From assembly GCA_030068075.1 (NCBI GenBank), contig CM057830.1:28428247-28492246 (forward strand): a stretch of 64,000 nucleotides of DNA, read 5' to 3'. The notes under the pieces are model-generated. The model was not told where the DNA came from, did not search any database, and saw nothing but the letters and a program-made list of their open reading frames with translations. Origin of the DNA: Paguma larvata (Eukaryota > Chordata > Mammalia > Carnivora > Viverridae). Of the stretch, positions 10,746-22,800 are shown in pieces (within the stretch, counting starts at the first letter, position 1; each line of letters opens with the position of its first letter). The position numbers and the translations under genes were made by a program.

Positions 10746-12738
10746 TTTACACAAGAGTATGCAACCTTGTTGAGAACCATCCCTTCAGTATCTTCTATGG
10801 AAGTAATTTATGTCTCTATAATGGACATAGATCTGACATAACATAGACCTCCAAAGATGTAAACGCGCAATCACATATAAATTTGTGGCAGGCTTGATAC
10901 TTTCCTAAATTAGATGTTTTAATATGGGCTGTGGTTCTAAGAGCAAATGTTCTTTATCCACAAACTGCTCTCACAGGGATGGGGGTTCTGATATGATACA
11001 TTCCTCCCACGATGCAGATTAGCATATACAGTAAAAGCCCACAGAGGCAGGCTTCATTAGCAGGATGCCAGTGGAGTCAGGGGGAAAAATCAATGTGGCC
11101 CACTTACTGTCAGCATTGGGAAGCATTTGATATTTAATATTCGCTAGAGTGCAATGCTGAAATGCCATTTTCTATTGATTTGCATTCCATGGAAAGGTGG
11201 CAGGGAGGCACAGCTGTCCTGTAAAAGCTCTCATAAACCTGTCAATGTGGTTTTCATGCCATTGTGGTATTTAGTGTTTTCACTGGTCTTAGTCATTTTA
11301 TATTCCCAGATTCTGATGGGGCAACATATGCCACTTATTACTAGGACAGGAAGTAAGAGTTCAGTCCTACTTTTTAAGAATCTGGGTATTTCTCTTGGAA
11401 AATCTTTATTTTCCAAACCCATACACTGCTGAAATCTGCAAAACTTTGGCTGAGACGATGAATTATCCTAGGTGCTCACTCGGCTAGAGTTCTTCGCTCC
11501 TCCTCTCCCTTTTTTCTTTATTTCTTACTTATTTCCTTAAGTTTACTGTTAGGAAGTAAATAAAGGAAGAGAGAAGATAAAATAATATAGTTCTTATTGA
11601 CAGCTCTCTTGAACAGTTACCACATAAAACTTGGTTTGGCACAAAGAACACTAATAAGTTAGAATTTAAATGGTGCTTTAAACCTCTAGAATTTATATGA
11701 AAACTCCTCAAATTCTTACACTAGTTTTAAGGAATACAGGTTTTATTTTAAACCTACTTCTCATGACATGTCTCAGAGTCTTAATAGATTACCGAATCAA
11801 TTCAGTTTGGAAAACCATCTTTACGTAAAAACGTATATAGCTGGGCCCATTCTCAAAATGAAAATGACAAAGTTATGTTTGTGGAACCATTTACTCTTTG
11901 ATTTGTAAAAGGCTACAGTTGGGTTAGAACTCCTAAGTATAAATGATCTTTAATCAGTGCAGAAGGGATTGACTGAGGTCAAATCGCAGAAAATGTTCTC
12001 CAAGTCCATGTTCCTGGATCCACAGAATAAGCTCTTAGAAGTTATACAAGGTGAGTTGATTCAATTTCTTGCTTGGAATATCTGGTATTTTTCAAAAATT
12101 GACCTGGACATGAGGATATATGTATCTGGGACATTTTCAAGATAGAGAGGAAGACAAACATTTCAACAAATCCACTCAATTTGGAATGCGATGGCTGTGT
12201 GTATGAGGATGCTATGGGACCACAGCAAAGGTCGTGGCGATGCTTTTCTGAGATTCCAGCAACACCTTCTCTGGTTATAGTTGAGTTTATTTAAAATGTA
12301 AAGGAGTTCACAGGGAAGAAAGGAATGAGGGAATTATCGGAAGAGGATGAAGCATGTGCAACTACAGATAATAGCAGGAGCCTGACAAGGACCTGACTCT
12401 CAGAGTGAAAGTTGGGGAGTTGCAGGTGACTGGGCCCAAAGGGTAGCCGGGGCCTCAGAAATTAGGCTCAGGGGTCTGAACTTCCTTCGTTTGGGAAATC
12501 ACTGTAGTTCTTACCCTTTGAAAGATAAATCTGACATCAGCAGAGAGCTGGAATGGCCCATGGGGACAGATAATTTAGGAGGCCAAGGCAACAGTCTAGT
12601 GAGGGCCTAAACAAAGCAATGGCTTCTGGTGTAGCAGGAATGTGACAAAGTGATCAAATTTAGTAAACTGAGCTCCACCTTGGAGCTTTTGACCCTCCTG
12701 CCACCTGACCAGTTTCAGGAAACAGGAAACAAACTCAC
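10746..12738. other. Long unclassified non-coding stretch
   Basis: About 2 kb without a recognised gene or confident repeat. Open frames at 11154-11432 (plus) and 11231-11422 (minus) overlap each other and carry no motif. Confidence 0.55.
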
Positions 12739-12774
12739 TTTCTCTCTCTCTCTCTCCCCCTCTCTCTCTCTCTC

Positions 12775-12822
<48 letters not shown>
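12739..12822. repeat. CT microsatellite
   Basis: CT repeats interrupted twice by CCCCC blocks in the first half, then an uninterrupted CT run. ORFs crossing it (S/L/P-rich plus, R/E-rich minus) are artefacts. Confidence 0.97.
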
Positions 12823-12824
<2 letters not shown>

Positions 12825-12825
<1 letters not shown>

Positions 12826-12925
12826 CTGGACCTCAGATCTGTCCCTTGCAAAACAAGAAACCTCTATCAGCTCAGGTGATCTCCATGGTCCCATCGAGTT
12901 CACAAACACTATGGTTCTTACCACC
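12825..12925 (+). mobile_element. Possible MIR3-like fragment
   Basis: The order GACCTCAGATCTGTCCCTTG, then GTGATCTCCATGGTCCCATC, then an aacactatggttctt end parallels the MIR3 3' half (cctcagtttcc..tgtaaaa..gatgatctctaaggtccc..attctatgattct). It is short and diverged. Confidence 0.45.
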
Positions 12926-15154
12926 AGGCTGCAGGGATCCCAAAATGATATGGGGGCACATACTCACAAAAGTACAAGTAGGAGAATTAAGGCATCTCAG
13001 GGAGTTGTAGGGGATCATTCATTCTCCATGAACTGCAGCAAGCAGGGCTTCTGACATATGCATGTTTGTCAAGGTTCCCCTTTCCTCAGCCTTGGCCCAC
13101 CCCAATGATGCTGGTGGCTAACACTGGGCCGATGCATCTCGGCTCATTGACTCTCCACAAAGCCCTTCTTGGGCTACTCCATCTTTATTCGTCTTTGTCC
13201 ACTGGACTTCACCAAACTTCAAAATGCTCACATTGTATCAAACACGTGTCACGTTTTGACCTCTTAGCACCCAACTCTCCTCTTTAATTTGGAGGAATCT
13301 GCCCTAATCGGAATCTTTGTGAAAGACCAGGCCCAAACTCCCACTTTGAAAAGACCAAAAAAGGAGCCTCTCCCTTTCTCTGCAACTGGCAAACAACCCA
13401 ACACAACTTAATTTTGTGGTTAGGGAATCTGAATTTTGAGACAGTGTCACAAAGGTGAAGAAATGAACAATTAGAGATAATGGTCTGGAAGCATCTGGCA
13501 CAAAGGGCTGAGTTCAGCAGGGGGAAGAAAGCTAGTATCCTTTTGCTCTTATACGGGCATCCCTGTGTTGACAGTTTCTGAGCCTGGTTCTCCACACATC
13601 CCATCAGTTCTGTGAGCTGACAGATATCCTTGCCATTCATTCACTTTCCACTTAAGTAAGCCGAAGTCAGTTTCAGTCTGCAACACAAAACCCTGACAAA
13701 TATGTAGCAGCTTTTAACTATACGCTGCAGATTCTTTGGGACTTAACTCAGTAATGAGCAATATAACACCAGAAACTATACACTCAAGGCAAATTTCGTC
13801 ATAGTGCTCAAAGCATTGTAGACTATGTAAGAGGTTATCAATTAATATTTGTTAGCATATAGGTTTATGAATGTTGTCAATTCTTGATGTATGGAGTGAG
13901 GAGTTTCCATTTCTGTATATCTTCAAAAATAATAATTGCAGATTAATTTCATTTAAATACTAGTCTTATGGGACCTTAAGAGTACTGGAAGAAAAAAATG
14001 TAAAAAACATTATTTTATTTTTATAATTTGATGGACTGAATAAATAATGTAGTTACAGCTTGTCCTCCTCTAAAAACAGAGCCACATTTTAAAACTATGC
14101 TGATCAGAAAGCCTTGATCTAGAAATGGATATTCTATAAGCTTCAAGTTAAAATGCAACCACTCTACAGGATGGTTTCCAATTTTCCTATGACCTCAAAA
14201 TAGCAAAGTATTGTCAGGGAGACAATGACACCTAAAAATAGTTTCAAATACCTAAATGCATTCAGGGTAGCCTTTAAATGCCAGCTGTGGCTACGTTTCT
14301 CATCTTGATATAAAATTCCCAGGTAGAAATTATCACTTTCTGTAGAAGGTTATTTTCTTATTTTTGCTACCTTTTTGTTCAGAATGCTTCAGAATATTTC
14401 TATCCATGCCAGTAAAGTTTTATCTATATGTTGACATAATCCCTTATTCTATCAATCAAATGGAATTTTTGTACTTGATAAATCTCCTTTGAAATAAATG
14501 CAAGAAATTACGTACAAAAATACCTACCTTGGCCTTACTTTGGACATTTCTGAAGGATTTTCCCAATGGCCAAGCTTTCTGCGGGAATAGTTGGGGTCTC
14601 CACTAAGATGACACTAAACCTTGACTTTTCCCTCCCTTTCCCAGGTGTTGATCCCAAGGGTACTCCGTACTAAACATCCTGTCTGCCAAACTCCATGCCA
14701 GATTCTGCCACCTGGGGAACCCAGCCCATTACCTTTGTCCAAAATCACCAAGAGAGTAAATGGCGAAGAAAAGATTTACAATTCTTATCTGTTGACTACA
14801 GGCTCTGTTTGAAAAATCTTTATACTAAACTATAACCAATTCAAGATAATGCTTCAATCAAATACATCCAAGCAGATTCCACGGTCTGAGAACTACCTAC
14901 CCAAAAGGCCTGTTTCTAAGAGACAAATAAATGTCTGCAGTTGATGCTTATCGATCATCTAGCATGATGAAGAGACTGCCATTCAATCAATTATAGGACT
15001 GACTAGGCCTTCTCAGATCTCAGAACAAGGGGCTTGAATCTGCCATGGAACAGCGTAATTGATAGTTCTGCAACTGGCAGGCTCTTCTCAGACAATGAGT
15101 TTCCTTTTCAGCCTAGCAGGCTCCCTTATCCATCAGTGGCTGCTCCAGTGATTC
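12926..15154. other. Long unclassified non-coding stretch
   Basis: About 2.2 kb. The largest open frame (13284-13640, minus, 118 codons) shows no domain, signal or family similarity I can recognise. A second minus frame (13304-13501) overlaps it. Nothing else can be supported. Confidence 0.5.
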
Positions 15155-15400
15155 CCCCACTCCTCTCACCTGTGTTACTGTTTTGCCACTTCCTTATCCT
15201 AAATGATGTTTAGTTTTATTCTTAGCATTTTGCATCATCCATCATGACTTTATTCATTTTGTTAATTTTCTTCCTTCTCCCGCACTGGACTGTAGCTCTG
15301 TAAGGAATAACAGACCTCTGTCTGTATCCCCGCCATGTAGAGCAATGCCTGCTACATATGACACCCTAAGTAGCATTTGGTGAATAAGTGATTGAATGAA
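15155..15400 (+). mobile_element. L2 LINE 3' end
   Basis: The pattern is that of the L2 3' region: CGCACTGGACTGTAGCTCTG, GACCTCTGTCTGTATCCCCG, AGCAATGCCTGCTACATATG, then a gtgaataagtgattgaatgaatga end. L2 is an ancient, immobile mammalian LINE family. Confidence 0.75.
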
Positions 15401-15699
15401 TGATCACATCTTTGCAGAGTTCCACAGGCAGAATTGTTTTCCAGTATAAATTCCAAAACTTTTCGCGCAGAACTGGATTATAAGATCTCTCTCATTATAT
15501 AACACCATTGTATATTTACTTATACATCCCCCTCATTAACTCTTCTCCAGTCTTTTCAACAGCATACAGTTATATTTTTGGAACTTTCCTTCAGGATCAG
15601 CCTTAGAATTTCACTAACCACTCACCTGTGTTGTATACCTATTTCCTCCATTCCATGCCTTCCTCTTCCATGATTTACCTTCTAACTTTTGGTGGAACA

Positions 15700-16304
15700 G
15701 GTCTTCCAGTAGCTTTCCTTATCCATTAGAGAGTGACTAGTCACATTCTAAAATGCCTTTATTCTACCCTCATTTTTGATAATTTGGTTGGATATACTAT
15801 TTTAGGGTGAAAATAATTTGTCCTTAAAAATGTTACAGCTATTTCTTCATGATCTTCTAAGTTCCAATGTGGCCACTGAGGTTTCCAGTGCCATTCTTAT
15901 CTGTGCAATCCCACCTCCCTGTTTTATTTTCAGATTTTCTCTTTGCCATTGGTGTTTTATAATTGGGTGTTTGTCTGCTTACTTTTAATTTTGCTGTCAC
16001 TGAGTGGGCCCTTTCAATTCAAGGAATTCATGTCCTTTACTTCTGGAAAGTTTTCTTGGAGAATTTTTTTTTATAACTTCCTGCCATCTTTTTTATTTAC
16101 CTCTCCATTTCTTTCTTTCTGAAACTCTTGTTCAGATTTTGGTCATCCCAGATTTATCTCCTAATTTTCTTCATCCGATTTTGCAACACTTCATCTTTTT
16201 ATTCTGTTTTGTGAAATATTGCCTTGCTATTATCTTATAACCATTTTATTGACATTTTGATTTCATTTCCAAGATATTTTTCTTAATCTCTAAAGTTGCT
16301 TTTT
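15700..16304. mobile_element. Candidate old dispersed repeat, family not assigned
   Basis: Phrases such as TTCAAGGAATTCATGTCCTT, then ttctggaaagttttcttggaga, and TTTCTGAAACTCTTGTTCAG resemble a recurrent T-rich mammalian repeat that I recall but cannot name. A 78-codon open frame (16004-16240) lies here and looks like chance. Low confidence. Confidence 0.3.
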
Positions 16305-16321
16305 AAAAAATTGCAATGGCA

Positions 16322-16542
16322 GGGCGCCTGGGTGGCTCAGTTGGTTAAGCGTCTGACTGCAGCTCAGGTCATGATCTCGCGGTTTGTGGGTTCGAGCCCC
16401 CCATCGGGCCCTGTACTGACAGCTCGGAGCCTGGAGCCTGCTTCGGATTCTCTGTCTCCCTCTCTCTCTGCCCCTCTCCTGCTCTCACTGTGTCTCTCTC
16501 CCTCTCAGAAATAAATAAACATTAAAAACATTAAATAAAAGT
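16322..16542 (+). mobile_element. Full-length felid CAN-SINE
   Basis: This is one of the best preserved copies: head GGGCGCCTGGGTGGCTCAG, B-box region GGGTTCGAGCCCCCCATCGG, then TGGAGCCTGCTTCGGATTCT, a CT-rich run and an AATAAATAAAC tail. Its flanks AAAAAATTGCAATGGCA (16305) and AAAAAATTACAATGGCA (16543) make a 17-base target-site duplication with one mismatch. Little divergence suggests a felid-lineage insertion. Confidence 0.97.
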
Positions 16543-16559
16543 AAAAAATTACAATGGCA

Positions 16560-17229
16560 TTCATCATGCCTTTAATGGATTTAAAGGTTTCCTTTTTTTT
16601 CTAAAATGTATTACTATTTTCTTTTCACTGAATTGTTTTTTAACAAATTTCTTCTCTCTGTTCCTTCTCCTTCCCTGCTCCCAACCCCCTACTTTCCTTG
16701 CTAGAGGCTTTCCCAAATATCAGAATCCTTATTTGTCCATTCACATTTAGAAGCCTGATATAAATATGCTAATTACATATACTTTGTGCATGAATGGGGC
16801 CTAAAAATACTGGTCATCACAAATTCACAAATCACTAAGTAAGGATTCCAGTCATTTCATCAAGGGCTCTACGAATGGCAATCTTTGTTGGCCTCTGCTC
16901 CTGAGCCAGTTAGGAACCATTTTACATCAGATTCCATACAGAAGGGAGCTGTGGGTTCTCACCATTCTATCACAGATCTCACTTAATTTCTCTGTTTTTA
17001 CTATGATATCTCACTCCTGTCCTCAGTTGTGCCTGGTCTGCTCAAATCCATATATATCCTCTCTGGTTCAACTTCCTGCAAGAGATGACATCTTAGGCAT
17101 AGATTAAGGAATCTATGTAATCTTAGAGGTGATAAAGTTTGTACATGCTGTTGGCTAGGGCAAGGGATTTGACGGTGTTGAATTACAGCTGAGCTCTGTG
17201 CTCCTAAGACATAGCAACAAGGACTCCTT
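16560..17229. other. Unclassified non-coding sequence
   Basis: AT-rich sequence with a poly-T run near 16592. A 78-codon minus frame at 17001-17237 has no recognisable feature. Confidence 0.5.
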
Positions 17230-17789
17230 CCCACCATTTTGTGTTCTGGACAAGGGCTTACTGCAAAGAACCACCATATGACTCTCCATATGACTTAGGT
17301 AAGATTCACGAACACTTCCCATGTTTACCTGTGACAAAGGCCAGACACACACCCTCCAAATTTCCATTACTTATCTCATAAAAAACTACCAGAACTGCAT
17401 GTCCACCTCCACTACCCACCCCCATCATTGAGAACAAAATGCTTATTAACCAAATGTTAAGATTCCCTCCTTCCCCTAAGTCCTTACACTTTGACCCATC
17501 CCCAGCCTGACCCAGAATATAGCTCCTCATTAACAGTCCTCCATGAGGATAGGGTGAACTTAGCAAAAAACATGCCCTGATCTCTATCTCATTGCCACCT
17601 TTTTTTCATCCTTCTTAGCCATTCCCAATGTGTTTATTCCTCTCTATAAAATAAAAACGCCTTTTGCCTAATTCTTGACATTCTTGCTGATTTTATTGTC
17701 AGAACATTCTCTTTCACAACAACCTTTGCAATAGTCCTTTTGAACAAAACATTTCCTCACTAAGACTGGATTTGTTTTTTATTTGACAG
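17230..17789 (+). mobile_element. Possible solo retroviral-type LTR, class not assigned
   Basis: A promoter-like CTCTATAAAATAAAAACGCC at about 17641 is followed at about 100 bases by AATAGTCCTTTTGAACAAAA and a run ending near TTTATTTGACA. TATA box, short downstream region and degenerate polyadenylation signal in this order suggest an LTR. I see no tRNA primer-binding site or viral coding sequence alongside. The left boundary is a guess and ordinary unique sequence is the alternative. Confidence 0.38.
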
Positions 17790-18959
17790 ATTTAAGGTCA
17801 AGTTGTCCCTTGTACAAACATACAACCAATTTTATCTTATTTTAAATTTACCTCGTGAGCAAAACTTTCAAAGTTCTGTTTCCTTCGGTTGAAACTTTCC
17901 AGAGTTTTGTTGTTCAAATTATTTTGTTTCATGTTAGCTTTCCTCTTGCAGGCCTGGCTTTTAGTTCTTCTTGCATATTTAGTCAGTTTAATTTCCATGG
18001 GTACAAGTATCTGTCATGTCCGTGATTGGTATTTGAATACTTTTACGATATTTGGGCAATTTACTGCATTGTGAAACTTATGCATCTCACAAACATAAAA
18101 TGCAGAATGTCATATTCCAAACCTCCTTTTCAGCTAGGAACAGCCACGTGACCAGGCACACTATGGGCAAATATGATTCAAAACTGAGCAGTGTGAGGAA
18201 CTGGGACCAGCAGGCAGCTTCCATTCTATCAGCTTTTCCTGGCAGAAGAGGCAACAAGCTTTCAGAAAAGGAATGATGCGCTGTCACAGAAATGGCACTG
18301 ATGCTGGAAAGCGGCTGTCAAGTCAGGTTCCCAGTCATTATTGGTGGTGGCAGTTGCTCTCACAGCTGCAGCAACACTTTTCCAATTAGGACAATCATGT
18401 TGCTGGGTTTGGAACACTAGCCCTCTAGACTTTCTCGAGGCCTCCCAAGACTCTGTAAGCTACCCAACATTCTTTAATAAATCACTTTCACTTAAGTCAG
18501 CCACAGTGAATTCATCGTGCAGAGGTGGTTACTTCTGTTACATCCTCAGTATCATGCCCAGTTTTTACTAACCATCAGATAAACATTTTTTACAGAATGA
18601 TGAATTGTGGTTAAGTCTAATTACTGTTAGAGAGATGGCTTCTTTGCTTCAGCAAATCAACACAGGCTTGGTGTACAGCTTATAATCTAATAACCACTTC
18701 TTTCCTCCTTGCTAAAAGGGAAAAGACAGAAGAGTAGCATGCTTTTACTTTGCACGGGGGGTAGTACTCCATCAATTCTCTTCAGATCCATGTCAACTCT
18801 CTCTTCCTCTCAGTCCGCAAGGACCTTAACTGCCTCCAAATTTCTACAGGACATTCAGTTAATCCACTATATCAATAAGTCATGCTGACAAGTCCTAATG
18901 AGAAGGATGTAACAGCAATCAGAGATGCTTTGGAAAGATTCATAACTTTGGCTTCCAAG
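17790..18959. other. Unclassified non-coding sequence
   Basis: About 1.2 kb with several short overlapping open frames (60-76 codons) and no recognised gene or repeat. Confidence 0.5.
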
Positions 18960-19320
18960 GTGGGTGACTGGGAAAGTATGCTATACTGCATTACTAGCAA
19001 ATATTAACCATGTTTCCCTGTGCCTTATTTTGTGCCCCACAGAAAAGTATACCTCTCTATACCACGGATTTAACCTTGGCCATAGGGTCTGTCTTGGCCA
19101 TATGATTTGTAAGGAGAAGCCAACTGGGTCACTCTTGAGGAGAAGAGTTCATGGCCAGAATGTACCTTGCTATTCATCTCTTTTTTATGTGCCATGAGAC
19201 TAGGAATATTTTAGACAGAGCTATAATCAGCCTGGATCCTGGAATAAAGTCACATCTGGCCCATGATAGATATGTAAAATGAATGAAAAATAAATCATTA
19301 TTGTGGCATGCCGCCGTTAT
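18960..19320 (+). mobile_element. LTR-like old repeat, family not assigned
   Basis: The phrases TGCCATGAGACTAGGAATAT, ATCAGCCTGGATCCTGGAAT, CCCATGATAGATATGTAAAA and a final gaaaaataaatcatt follow a common mammalian LTR-type repeat 3' end (ccatgagac..cagcctgggtcctggagtgaa..gatggacatgtag..aaataaacc). The match is diverged and I cannot name the subfamily. Confidence 0.5.
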
Positions 19321-19919
19321 TTTTTTGCTGAAAGTTACCATAGCAAAATTGAGTCCAAGTTGACTTATAAAAAAAACTACTTTACAACTTTGCTTTTATA
19401 ATCAAGCAGTTAGCTATCATCTGTTGGCAATGTGCAGGCTTTTAAAGTGACAGACCCATAGAAAACTACAATAGAGATATGAGGAATCTTTGCTAAATTT
19501 TTATTTGTGTTAAGCTTTTTAGACAACCTTACCTAGTTGTGCTATGGGAAAATCCTAATAAGGATTCTTTTGGTCCTGAAAGCTTTCCTCAGCCTGGCTT
19601 AAGGAACACACTTATGACTCTCATCTTCTTTATAGGAAATGTCTGGATCTTCTTGAGTACACAGAGACTCATATAACCAGTACAGTGTAGACAGTATCCA
19701 AAGCAAGTATGGAATTAGCTCACCCCAATAACTTTCAAATACGGAAAAGAAGATACTTTTCTGAGAACTTTAAGCATAAAACCAGCAAATGAAAGATTAC
19801 TTGAAGATACACAAAGCAAATTTAAAGAAAGAGGAATGTCTCCATTTCAGTAAATATGCATTTGAAAAATGCTATCGGTGAGAATGGAGTTTACTCAGCT
19901 GATATAGTGTAGGAAAAGG
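19321..19919. other. Unclassified non-coding sequence
   Basis: No gene, repeat or regulatory element that I can support. Confidence 0.5.
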
Positions 19920-19933
19920 AGGATGGGTTTTTT

Positions 19934-20151
19934 TTTTTTAATTTTTTTAATGTTGATTTATTTTTGAGAGACATAGAGGCACAGCGTGAACAGGGGAAGG
20001 GCAGAGAGAGAGGGAGATACAGAATCGGAAGCAGGCTCCAGGCTCTGAGCCGTCAGCACAGAGCCCGAGGCGGAGCTCAAACTCACAGACCGCGAGATCA
20101 TGACCTGAGCCAAAGTCGGCCGCCCAACCGACTGAGCCACCCAGGCGCCCC
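19934..20151 (-). mobile_element. Full-length felid CAN-SINE, antisense
   Basis: On the plus strand it runs from poly-T through AGAATCGGAAGCAGGCTCCA to CTGAGCCACCCAGGCGCCCC. The flanks AGGATGGGTTTTTT at 19920-19933 and 20152-20165 are an exact 14-base target-site duplication. The body is only slightly diverged, so this is a young copy. Three ORFs over it are SINE translations. Confidence 0.97.
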
Positions 20152-20165
20152 AGGATGGGTTTTTT

Positions 20166-21155
20166 GAAAAGCCACTGAGCAGTATTCATCCCGGTGTTTT
20201 GCGGTGAGAAGATGGCTCTCACACCAAGCATATTCCTACTTCAAGGCAGGGAAGTTGTAAGCAAACTAAACCTGACATTGTAATTTACTTATGTTTTCCG
20301 ATTTCATACCAAGCAAGTAGTCTGCTGGTTATAATTTTGCTTTCTGTGCACAGAGAATGCTCGAGCCATTTCAATTTTATATGCTGAAGTGCATGTGAAA
20401 ATAATGTCTCATTGCCAAGTCAGAAATGGTATTCAGGTTTACACATCAATTTTTATAAAAATGGTGTAGTGGTTATTCTCCAATTGCTCCTCCAGACATA
20501 CTTACTCTATTCATTTCTCCACTTTTCTCTTAGTTCCAGAAGATTGATTTTGTAGACTGCATTACCTGGAACCCTTGCTATTTGTCTTTGGCTCACATTT
20601 GACCCAAGTGTGGTACCAACAGGCAATCAAAAAGCAAAAGGAGGGGTGGAAATTCTGGAATGATAAAGCAAGGGTGACCCAAAAAGTCATAAAAACAAAA
20701 GGAAACCAGCCAAAAATTGTCAAAACCAACCTTCTCAGAGCCCTGAAAATTAAACACATTCCTACAGTAACCAGAGGAATATTTATTCAAAGGAAACGGT
20801 TGAATCTGGAAAAGGACAGTGAGCTTTGTGAAGATGGAACCTGACCTATTCTCATCCCCCTCTCCATCCCTCCATGGTAACACTGACAACCACCAGCTTC
20901 AATAACCTTGATAGCTGTGAAAGCCAGCAGCCTAGCACTCGTCTGAAGAAAGAGAGGTTTGCAGTTCTGCATGAACCCCCCCCTCCCTGGAGAACTGCCA
21001 CTATTTTCTCTCTCTGGCAGCTCTGTGGCAAAGGCCCATGTATAAGACTTCTGCCAGTCTGGTCCATCTCAGAACGTACTTGGGGGAAAAAGCCCTATCT
21101 AAAGCATGTGTATAAAAAAAAGTTAGTGGCAGCTGGTTAACACCGCTACTGCCTA
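20166..21155. other. Unclassified sequence, possibly part of an old retroelement
   Basis: An 89-codon plus frame (20575-20844) rich in K/Q/N, with overlapping minus frames, occurs here. The text after the SINE at 21171-21417 appears to continue the same segment. No domain is recognisable; an old retroelement internal region is one possibility, not demonstrated. Confidence 0.35.
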
Positions 21156-21170
21156 AAAGGGCAATACCAG

Positions 21171-21417
21171 GGGCGCCTGGGTGGCTCAATTGGTTAAGGG
21201 TCTGACTTCGGCTCAGGTCATAATTTTTCGGTTCTTGAGTTTGAGCCCTGCATTGGGCTCTGTGCTGACAGCTCAGAGCCTGGAGCCTGCTTCGGATTCT
21301 GTGTCCTCCTCTCTCTCCACACCTCCCCTGCTTATGAGCATGCTCTCTCTGTCTCGCTCTCACTCTCTCTCAAAAATAAATAAACATTATTTAAAAATTA
21401 AAAAAAAAAAAAAAAGT
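21171..21417 (+). mobile_element. Full-length felid CAN-SINE
   Basis: Head GGGCGCCTGGGTGGCTCAAT, middle TGGAGCCTGCTTCGGATTCT, CT-rich run with TCTCGCTCTCACTCTC and a 15-base poly-A end. The flanking AAAGGGCAATACCAG (21156-21170 and 21418-21432) is an exact 15-base target-site duplication, which marks a recent insertion. Confidence 0.98.
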
Positions 21418-21432
21418 AAAGGGCAATACCAG

Positions 21433-22604
21433 TTGGGCAAACAAAGGAATGACCAAAAACTTCAAAGGAAGATCTGGAGAATGAAATGTTCATAAGGGGC
21501 TTTGAAAAGCTCTGACATAACTGTGGGGATTTAGAGAACCACACGCATGTGCAGGGATATGCGCATGCCCAGGAAAGATGTGAGAAGGCCCTCATCTCTC
21601 GCCACATAACGACTTCGTTAAGCCTGAACCAAACAAATATATTTATGGTTTTCATTGTAACAGCAAATCTTGGGATCACCTTAAGCATCCACAGAAAGCT
21701 TCCGAACATGTATTAAAGGATGTTCTGTAACCACTACAATGTTTATGGTAAGACAACCTTTATTTTTCTCGCTGCATTTCTTTGTGAGGACCATTCCCAC
21801 CAGGACAAGGTATGGAAAGAACAGTGTGGTGGCTTCTGGAAAAAAGTAATCTGGCCTGAGTTGGCTTTCACAGGAGCAGAGCGGGCAAAGTGGTAGAAGA
21901 AGGAGCCTGACACCTAGAGGAAAATGAAAGTTCCAGAAAGAGCGAAGTATGCCCTAAGGGCTCCTACAAGGCTATTGGATTCCAAGAACATCTAGCTAGG
22001 GATTTCCTGGTGTAAAGGCTTTGGAGAAAAAAAAAAAAAGATGATGGTCTTGGAGAGAGAAAGATAAGGGCTTTTACACTTTTCTTTAAGAATGATGAGG
22101 GAAATTGTTTCTTCTGACAGGATATAGCCCAGTTACAGGTAGTTTTATTTTCTCTCGGGGACAGTCTTTTTAACAGTTTTTTTTTCTTTCATTTTTATGT
22201 CACAGGAGAGAGAAAACTAGAATTTTTGAAGCAGAAAAAAGTAAGATAGTAGCAGGGAAAATCCTAGCCCAGCTGGGGTTGCAGAAATGTGAACTGAATC
22301 AGTTGATTTCATTCCGTGTTTATCAGTATGGCTTGTGGCTCTCAGGTGGAGAGCCACTGTTCGAGTGAGGCCGGTAACTTGTTACAATGACCAAGTGTCT
22401 ATATCACTACTGGGTACTGAGGGAAAAAAGGAAACAATTGAGAATTCCTACTCCAATCACCTCTAATGGAACAAAAAATATACATATCCTGACCGTGGAA
22501 GAATTAGAGGTACTGATGGCAGCTCAGAGAAACATTTCAGAGATATGTGAACACAAAATAAATTTGAAAACTGGGAGCAATAATAGTAAGAGCAAAAACT
22601 GAAC
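21433..22604. other. Unclassified non-coding sequence
   Basis: Includes a 13-base poly-A (about 22027-22039) and a 71-codon plus frame (22387-22602) with no recognised motif. GCATGTGCAGG and GCGCATGCCC near 21547 form CpG-containing alternating stretches of no clear role. Confidence 0.5.
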
Positions 22605-22800
22605 TGTTATTTATTATTACCAGGAACTAGTCTAAGTGTAAATGTCGTATATGTACTAGCTCAGTGAATTCCTAAAATAATCCTACAAGACAGATACAAT
22701 TGTATTTTATAAATAAGCTATGTGAGGCAGTGAGAATTTAAATGGCTTTTCTAATTACTAAGCATGGAAACCTGTCCCCGGAACTCATACTCTGAACCTC
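22605..22800 (-). mobile_element. MIR SINE, antisense
   Basis: Read on the plus strand: ttatttattattaccagg, then ATTCCTAAAATAATCCTACA, AGACAGATACAATTGTATTT, GAGGCAGTGAGAATTTAAAT and AAACCTGTCCCCGGAACTCA. This matches the reverse complement of MIR from its 3' end (tttattgagc..ccaggcac) through the core (gaggcacagagaggttaa) to the tRNA-like head. MIR is a pan-mammalian, long-inactive SINE. Confidence 0.85.

Noticed and set aside
13284..13640. 118-codon minus-strand ORF
   Set aside because: No recognisable motif, overlapped by another frame on the same strand, no splice or promoter context.
16322..16400. tRNA-like sequence with A-box and B-box wording in this and other SINE heads
   Set aside because: It is the tRNA-Lys-derived head of CAN-SINEs followed by the SINE body and A-tail, not a functional tRNA gene.
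18341..18571. 76-codon frame with a hydrophobic start, considered as a signal peptide
   Set aside because: No supporting coding evidence, splice sites or homology; frames of this length are common in the window.
19947..20231. Overlapping ORFs on both strands at this SINE and at 21001-21495, 46553-46750 and 44952-45146
   Set aside because: They are translations of felid SINEs (recurrent AQSVG/AQLVK...SGSVLTAQSLEPASDS wording) found at every SINE.
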